The notes beneath the pieces were generated by a model, which saw only the letters and a list, made by a program, of their open reading frames with translations, was not told the DNA's origin and did not search any database. Shown here one piece after another: positions 44,617-64,000 of a DNA stretch of 64,000 nt; positions within the stretch are counted from its first letter, which is position 1, and each line of letters begins with the position of its first letter. The DNA is taken from NCBI GenBank assembly GCA_964020155.1, contig OZ026551.1, positions 78,501 through 142,500 of the forward strand, given 5' to 3'. Made by a program: the position numbers and the translations under genes. Origin of the DNA: Chondrilla cf. caribensis. Its lineage: Eukaryota > Porifera > Demospongiae > Chondrillida > Chondrillidae.

Positions 44617-45183
44617 ATGTGGCCAATTGCGAGAAGGTCAAACTTTCTTTTGAGAAGAAACGTGCGTTTTGACCACCACGGTCCCCACCACACGGCCACT
44701 GGGAAGGTAAGTGACTGAGGGGTGAAGTGGGTCATCGATACCGGTACAGTGATAGCCTTGACTGATGAAGCGATTCTGTTGTGTATTTGTATGTCCATCT
44801 GGGCAGGCTTGTGTCAAATGCTAGGGGATGAATTAGGGGAATTTGGTATAAAATGTTGGTATTTGTAGGCTTTTATCAATATAATCTTATTTATAAAGAC
44901 TAAGTTAACATTTGGGATGAATAGATTCGTATTAAGGGGTTGGAAAATATCATTTTCAAGTAGCCTTTCATTGAGGATTCAATTTGTGGTTGTGTGGCTG
45001 GTGGGACTACATGTTAGTTGAGATGAAGTAGACCACAAAGTGTTTGACCACTAACTGACCTTCCTCCCCTGTCTTCTGAAGCGGCCTCCCCTCCCCATGG
45101 TGGTCACACTAGGACTCATTTCTCTGGCAATGTTTGGGCCAATGACCTACTGCATGCAGGCGGTCATCAAGAACAGAGGATGA
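44617..45183 (+). CDS. 63-residue single-pass protein, probably mitochondrial
   Basis: Exons 44617-44706 and 45082-45183 join in phase: start, Arg-rich N-terminus MWPIARRSNFLLRRNVRF (a good mitochondrial presequence), a His-rich spacer (HHGPHHTATG), then one hydrophobic helix (PMVVTLGLISLAMFGPMTY) and a basic end (IKNRG). Size and layout resemble small nuclear-encoded respiratory-chain subunits such as COX VIIc or COX VIII. The similarity is of architecture only and I do not claim an ortholog. The splice sites (ggaag|gtaagt, ctgaag|cgg) are good. An alternative is a small membrane protein of another organelle. Confidence 0.6.
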
Positions 45184-45994
45184 ACGCAGGCGAGGATCAC
45201 CTCCACCAAGGGTCGTATAACATTCTGTGTCATTTAGCCAAGTAATTACCCTGGTTATTGCTATCATGAGTGTAATTTGTTATGTCGTATTTAATTATTT
45301 AATTCAATCTCTTGTGATATGTACATCTATTGGAATGGTCAGCGTTTCTGGTTGACACGAGTTCAGTCAAATCATAGTCATCATGGTGAACTAGTCATCA
45401 CGGTGAACTAGTCATCATGGTGAACTAGTCATCATGGTGAACTAGTCATCACGGTGAACTAGTCATCATGGTGAACTAGTCATCACGGTGAACTAGTCAT
45501 CATGGTGAACTAGTCATCACGGTGAACTAGTCATCACGGTGAACTAGTCATCACGGTGAACTAGTCATCATGGTGAACTAGTCATCACGGTGAACTAGTC
45601 ATCACGGTGAACTAGTCATCATGGTGAACTAGTCATCACGGTGAACTATTCATCACGGTGAACTAGTCATCACGGTGAACTAGTCATCACGGTGAACTAG
45701 TCATCACGGTGAACTAGTCATCATGATGAACTAGTCATCACGGTGAACTAGTCATCATGATGAACTTGGTTAGTAGACATGGACCAATTCTGATAGAGGG
45801 TGGGACGCGTTGCTGACGACACACCTCGCGGGGCCGCTGTTCCGGGTCTGCCTAGGGCGATCACGATATACTAGGAGAAAGCTAGCTCAGATATTGCAAA
45901 TGTCTGAAAATTTCGGCCACTTTTATTCCCCTCGGGTCCCCTCATTCCCGGATATTGTAGGCGTTGTTTGAGAGTTGGTACGGGACCACCGGTC
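45184..45994. other. intergenic with 17-bp satellite
   Basis: The 3' UTR of the small gene, then the satellite at 45370-45770, then about 220 bp that should contain the PARP3 promoter. Confidence 0.6.
45370..45770. repeat. 17-bp intergenic minisatellite
   Basis: actagtcatcacggtga with cac/cat variants, about 23 copies. The units are contiguous without spacers, so it is not a CRISPR-like array. Confidence 0.94.
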
Positions 45995-48900
45995 ATGCCA
46001 CCAAGAAGGAAGAGACCCGCTGAAAAGAAAGATGCTTCTTCGGACGAGAAACAAGACCTCGATCCGACCAAGCTGAAGGTATCCGAACTGAAGTCTGAGT
46101 TGGAACAGAGAGGTCTGGATACATCCGGTAAGAAGGCCGAACTGGTTGAGAGATTGCAGGAAGCCATCGAAGAAGGAGAACCTACCTCGAAAAAGAAGAA
46201 GGAAGAAGAGATGACGGACATAGGTAAAATGGTATCGGCTCTCAAGGCAGAAGCAAAGAAGAGTAAGAAACAAGCCAAGCAACACAAGGTGGATCCTCAC
46301 TTACCCTTCGCCAGCTCCTACCAGGTGGTGGGTGACTATGACTGTATGCTGAACCAGACCAATATCGGGCAGAACAACAACAAGTTCTACGTCATACAGA
46401 TGCTGCAGCACCCGGGGAGTCCCCTCTACAGGGTGTGGACCAGATGGGGCCGTGTGGTGAGTTGTCATGGCAACATCTGTGAGTTTGTGAGTGGGGTAGA
46501 TTCTCGGGAGTAGGAACAGTGTGAGAAGCATGGGTGTGGTCATTACAAGGGTGTGGTCATTACTGGGGTGTGGTAGTTGTAAGGGTGTGGTTGCCACAAG
46601 GGTGTGGTAGTTGAAAGGGTGTGGTCATCATTAACATGAAAATGGATGTACACTGAATTTGGGGTCTTCCCCTGTACAGGGGGAGCCAGGTCAGAAGTCT
46701 ATGGGACAATTCCACTCGGATTTAAGTGTCGCTGAAAAGGAATTCAAAAAGAAGTTCTCAGACAAAACCCGTAACAAATGGGAGGATCGGTTCAACTTCA
46801 CCCCTGTCCCTGGGAAGTACACCTTGCTAGAGATGGCGGATGAGGACGAGGAGGAGGAGGTGGATATCGGTCCTATCAAGACCGAGGGTGGGCCTCCGAA
46901 GAAAGTGAAGCCATGTACATTGGACCCTCACACCCAGAAGCTGCTCAAGTTGATATTCGACACTGATATGTTCAACGATGCACTGAAGAGCTACAACATA
47001 GGTAAGAGACCGGAAGCTGTTCGTACTCCACCAATCTCCCCACTCCTCCGACCTCCCCACTCCAGCAACCTCCCCTCTCCACCGACCTTCCCACTCCACC
47101 AACCTCCTCACTTCACCGACCTCCCCACTCCACCGACCTCCCCACTCCACCAACCTCCCCACTCCACCAATCTCCCCACTCCACCAACCTCCCCACTCCA
47201 CCAATCTCTCCACTCCACCAATCTCAAACTCCTCCAACTTGTTTGTAGACACAAAGAAGATGCCTCTCGGTAAGCTGAGCAAGGTACAGATCGCTAAGGG
47301 GTTTGAGGTCTTGGAGGACATTGAAGGCGCTTTGAAGAGGAAAGCGAGCAATAAAGAACTTTGTGACCTTTCCTCGAAATTTTACACCACCATTCCCCAT
47401 GCCTTTGGGAGGCAGGTCCCACCACCAATCAAAACAGAGGAGGAGTTACAGCAGAAGTACGACATGTTGATGGTGAGGATTTGCGGGGCATTATATCTAC
47501 TCTGGTGGGAAGGATCTGTGTTGCTATGGTGATCAATGCCGTCCTCTGAGGAGTCATGTACCAGTGATGATGCTGGCATGTACCTCTTCATGATAAGTAC
47601 TGATGTACAGCTTGGCCTGTACATTAGTCACTTTACTGTACACCTTGACCTGTACATTAGTCACTGTATTGTACAACTTGGCCTGTACATTAGTCACTGT
47701 ACTGTACAACTTGGCCTGTACATTAGTCACTGTACTGTACAACTTGGCCTGTACATTAGTCACTTTACTGTACAACTTGGCCTGTACATTAGTCACTGTA
47801 CTGTACACCTTGACCTGTACATTAGTCACTGTACTGTACAACTTGGCCTGTACATTAGTCACTGTACTGTACAACTTGGCCTGTACATTAGTCACTGTAC
47901 TGTACAACTTGACCTGTACATTAGTCACTGTACTGTACAACTTGGCCTGTACATTAGTCACTGTACTTTACACCTTGACCTGTACATTAGTCACTGTATT
48001 GTACAACTTGGCCTGTACATTAGTCACTGTACTGTACAACTTGGCCTGTACATTAGTCACTGTACTGTACAACTTGGCCTGTACATTAGTCACTATACTG
48101 TACAACTTGGCCTGTACATTAGTCACTGTACTGTACAACTTGGCCTGTACATTAGTCACTGTACTGTACAACTTGGCCTGTACATGGTATTATTTGACAC
48201 TCCTCAGGTACTTGGTGACATTGAATTAGCTCAAACCATGCAGAAGGACCAGGAGAAGGCAGTGAAGGATGTGAGTGGTGGGTGGGGTGATGGGTGGGGT
48301 GTGATGGGTGGGGTGATGGGTGGGTGATGGGTGGGTGATGGGTGGGGTGATGGGCGGAGTGATGAGTGGGGTGATGGACGGAGTGATGGGCGAAGTGATG
48401 GGTGGGCTGATGGGTGGGCTGATGGGTGGAGTGATGGGCAGAGTGATTGGCAGAGGGATGGGTGGAGTGTATTCTTGAGATTCCTCTCCTCCAGTTGAGT
48501 TGTCTCTGGCACTTGGTAAGGTTTCTGTATTATCTGTTTCCTTCTCATTTTGATGACATCATTCTTAACCACACCCATCCAGGTGGAGGAGGTGCCCCAC
48601 CCACTGGATGCCAACTACAGTCTTCTGAAGGCCAAACTGGAGCACATTCCCAAGGGAGACCAACAGTTCAAGCTACTGGAGAAGTACATCCAGAACACTG
48701 GAGGAGACCAGCCAAAGAGGGACCTACTGGGCATTTGGAGGGTGGATCGTGAGGGAGAGGTGTGTGAGGGTTGTTGGAGAAGGGGGTGTGGGGGTTGTTG
48801 GAGAAGGGGAGGTGTGTGAGGGTGATTGGGGAAGGGGAGGTGTGTGAGGGTCATTGGAGAAGGGGAGGTGTGTGAGGGTCATTGGAGAAGGGGAGGTGTG

Positions 48901-50604
48901 GGGAGGTCATTGGAGAAGGGGAGGTGTGGGGAGGTCATTGGAGAAGGGGAGGTGTGTGAGGGTCAGTCAGGATGGATTAGGTGTGAGGGCTGGATGGGGA
49001 GGGAGAGATTTGTCTACGTATGTACAACTGGTACATGTGGTGTGTAGTATCCAGCTGTTTATCATCAACACCTCCCTCCCCCTCTAGGGAGAACGCTTTG
49101 CCCAGCACAATAAGCTAGATAACCGTAAGCTCCTCTGGCACGGGACTAATGTTGCCGTGGTAGCGGCCATCATGAAGACTGGCCTCCGTATCATGCCTCA
49201 CTCCGGAGGTAGAGTTGGGAAGGGCATCTACTTCGCCTCCGAGCATAGCAAGTCTGCAGGATACGGTGAGTCTGGTGGGTGTGGTGGGTGTGTCTGGTGG
49301 GTGTGGTGGGTGAGTCTGGTGGGTGTGGTGGGTGTGTCTGGTGGGTGTGTCTGGTGGGTGTGGTAGGTGTATCTGGTGGGTGTGGTGGGTGTGTCTGATG
49401 GGTGTGGTAGGTTGTGTGTGGTAGGTGTGTCTGATGGGTGTGGTATTACACTTGCTGCATGGTGGTACACTGATGTACAGATTTGACATGGGGAGCTTCT
49501 ACTCTAGTGAATTTAAAAATGTCTGGTCCAGGTGGTCCACTTGGTTGGCAGTCAATGATCTACACTGCCTACTTCCGCTACAGTGTGGCCGGCCAAGAAT
49601 GTGGGGATAATGTTCCTCAACGAGGTCGCTTTGGGGAGAGAGAAGTTCATCACGCAGGGTGACTCTACCATCAAGCAGGCACCACCGGGATTTGACTCCG
49701 TGGTTGCCAAGGGAAACAGGGAACCAAGTGAGCCATCTGTTCTGTATTTTGTGTATTAGTTGCCATGGTGATATAAGCCTTGTTACTTTGTGTGGTTACC
49801 TAGGCAACAGGAAACCTGACCATCATGTGTTATGTAATATATGAAGCATAGCGGATGGGTTGAGCGCAGGAATATCATATTGTACTGAGGGTGTGTATGT
49901 TCATACCTTAAGGTTGGTGTAGGCTGCCTGAGGTATTCCCTCAGTCAATCCCCTGCTAACCTACGATGCTTCATGGAATGTATCATTTGAGGAATGATCT
50001 ACTTTGCCCAAAGAAAAAGATATAACGCATTGTTAGAGATCTGCTCGAGAACGGCATATGTACGTGTGCAACAATAGCTTTTCTTAGAGGAACGTACAAC
50101 CCATGTTCTAACAGTGTTGGGTAGTGTATCATGTAGTGTAGTTGGAAGATTGAACTAATGAAAGAATGGCAAATTTGTACTTTCTCGTCTCTGTTTCATT
50201 ACCATTTTCCAATTGGCGGGGGGTGGCCTGATAACAAATGGACATATCTCTCACAAAGTAGACATGGGGTACGTCATACCTAGGCCCTACTCAACTGCAC
50301 ACAATTGAGCAATCATCATGTGACGTCTCCTGTGGCCGGGCAAGAGCAATGATGGGATATTCCATCGGTGGTGGGCAAGGTGGTTGCCTTGGTAACCTAC
50401 ACCTGGTGTCACATACACTGTTCTGTCAATGCAGATCCAAAGGATGACGATGTCCTTGAATTTGATGGTAAGAAGGTCGTTGTCCCTAAGGGGAAGCCCA
50501 TCCCCATGACCCCCTACAAGGGGAGTCACTTTTACCAGAGTGAGTACCTGGTGTACAAGGAGAGCCAGGTCCGGATAAGGTACCTCTTGACCTTCAAGAG
50601 GTGA
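45995..50604 (+). CDS. PARP3: PARP3-type poly/mono(ADP-ribose) transferase with SAP domain
   Basis: DNA-break-activated nuclear ADP-ribosyltransferase. Exons 45995-46456, 46680-47001, 47249-47472, 48208-48270, 48583-48759, 49088-49265, 49584-49727 and 50435-50604; phases agree, 579 residues. Order: basic start; SAP domain (about 25-65: LKVSELKSELEQRGLDTSGK); WGR domain (YDCMLNQTNIGQNNNKFYVI, RWGRV); helical regulatory domain (KKMPLGKLSKVQIAKGFEVL); catalytic domain. The H-Y-E triad is intact: LLWHGT, GKGIYFAS, FLNEVALG. The residues LRIMPHSGGRVGKGIYFASE are nearly identical to vertebrate PARP3, which assigns it to PARP3 rather than PARP2. Vertebrate PARP3 has no SAP domain. The loop after SKSAGY is about four residues shorter than in vertebrates. 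Confidence 0.95.
47020..47228. repeat. pyrimidine-rich array, PARP3 intron
   Basis: ctccccactccaccaac-type units from about 20 nt after the donor at 47002 up to near the acceptor at 47248. Confidence 0.9.
47600..48188. repeat. 33-bp minisatellite, PARP3 intron
   Basis: caacttggcctgtacattag plus tcactgtactgta, about 17 copies. The 33-bp unit has no stop in several frames, so long spurious open frames run through it. Confidence 0.94.
48271..48470. repeat. tgggtggggtga array at a PARP3 donor
   Basis: The intron opens gtgagtggtgggtggggtga and repeats gatgggtggg/gatgggcgga units from the first base. Confidence 0.9.
48760..48965. repeat. minisatellite, about 27 bp, at a PARP3 donor
   Basis: gtgtgtgagggttgttggag starts at the donor; units of gagggtcattggagaagggg follow. 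Confidence 0.9.
49266..49445. repeat. gtctggtgggtgtggtgg array at a PARP3 donor
   Basis: The donor gtgagtctggtgggtgtg is copied again about 45 nt downstream (ggtgagtctggtgggtgtgg), so the array contains a second consensus-like donor. Confidence 0.88.
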
Positions 50605-51133
50605 ACAGCAGCACTAGCTGAAGGGTTGCGTTGTTTATAGGTGACTAGTTGTAGGTTAGGGTGTTTTATGAGTGTGTGTTTAGTTTTAGAAGTTTTTTCT
50701 CTAGTTTTTAGTTGGATTGATAGTGTATTTTTATAGTTGTACAAAATATATTATTTTGATGCAACGATTTCATGTCGCAGGCTCGAGTCCAACTACAGGT
50801 GTTTCTTTCATGGAAAAAATAGCTCACTTCCTGGTGGTCAGTCGCAATACTCTCTACAAAGAACCGTAGGGGGGAGCTTTGAGACTCACGGCTGACCTCC
50901 CAGCTAGAATAGTGTCTTCTGCATTCGCGGAATGACCAAGTGCACAGTATCTGTGGAAAGTCCCTGTAAAGCTGTCCATGGATGTGTTGAGTGCCGAATG
51001 GATGACCTTTCTCATTTTTATATTTTTATTTCAAAATTTGAATCGTGATGATGAGTTATTCGTCATGAGTTAGCTAGACTTGATGATGAGTGCGTTCCGT
51101 TTGCGTTAGTTTGCATTCTATGGTGTAAGCAAG
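50605..51133. other. intergenic between PARP3 and TPR
   Basis: 529 bp with the PARP3 3' UTR (AT-rich, tttttatagttg) and the TPR promoter. Nothing else is recognisable. Confidence 0.5.

Positions 51134-64000
<12,867 letters not shown>

Noticed and set aside
45370..45770. Regular 17-bp direct repeats resembling a CRISPR array
   Set aside because: Units are contiguous with no spacers, and the context is a eukaryotic intergenic region. The same applies to the 29-31 bp arrays at 225-682 and 7955-8255.
47536..48327. 263-residue open frame downstream of the third PARP3 exon
   Set aside because: It reads through the 33-bp minisatellite (QLGLYISHCTV repeats), which is intronic because flanking exons join in phase as PARP3.

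Overview
This is animal (metazoan) nuclear DNA and eukaryotic throughout. Ten genes are split by many short GT-AG introns, from about 60 nt to 1.6 kb. The gene set includes an SYCP1-type synaptonemal complex protein, a receptor-tyrosine-kinase-like gene, an animal-type cryptochrome and dispanins, which points to Metazoa. Compact genes, short introns and very many intronic minisatellites would suit an early-branching invertebrate such as a demosponge. That last step is inference; no lineage marker settles it. The exon models come from reading the sequence, checking splice dinucleotides and reading phase by hand, and comparing with remembered family members; no search was run.

Layout. 46-5914 (+): CDC37, 5' end off the window. 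6646-7537 (+): a small unrecognised secreted protein behind a TATA box. 8763-17528 (+): SYCP1, 24 exons. 17814-20577 (+): transaldolase, 8 exons. 21304-24866 (+): cryptochrome/photolyase family, 5' uORF. 28687-25240 (-): receptor-kinase-like gene with degenerate catalytic motifs. 35395-28950 (-): SEC24C/D-type COPII coat subunit, 22 exons. 35519-40794 (+): USP39, head to head with SEC24 over 123 bp. 41014-42396 and 43004-43987 (+): two tandem CD225/dispanin membrane proteins. 44617-45183 (+): a 63-residue, probably mitochondrial, single-pass protein. 45995-50604 (+): PARP3 with an extra N-terminal SAP domain. 51134 to the window end (+): nucleoprotein TPR, 3' end off the window. These are mostly housekeeping or meiotic genes, and I see no shared pathway that explains the neighbourhood.

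The most striking property is the repeat content. Nearly every longer intron carries a different tandem array: (GT)n/(CA)n or a minisatellite with a 14-43 bp unit. In about 37 introns the array starts within roughly 20 nt of the 5' splice site, on whichever strand the gene lies. In two introns the repeat unit includes the end of the exon and the donor, so the donor itself is copied. In CDC37 a 0.9-kb array runs up to and forms the 3' splice site. Three coding exons (SEC24, SYCP1, TPR) also contain in-frame minisatellites in low-complexity tails. Three non-autonomous mobile-element candidates lie in introns: a TA-flanked 161-bp pogo/Tigger-like MITE in CDC37, an imperfect inverted-repeat element in dispanin 1, and a diverged repeat family present twice in USP39.
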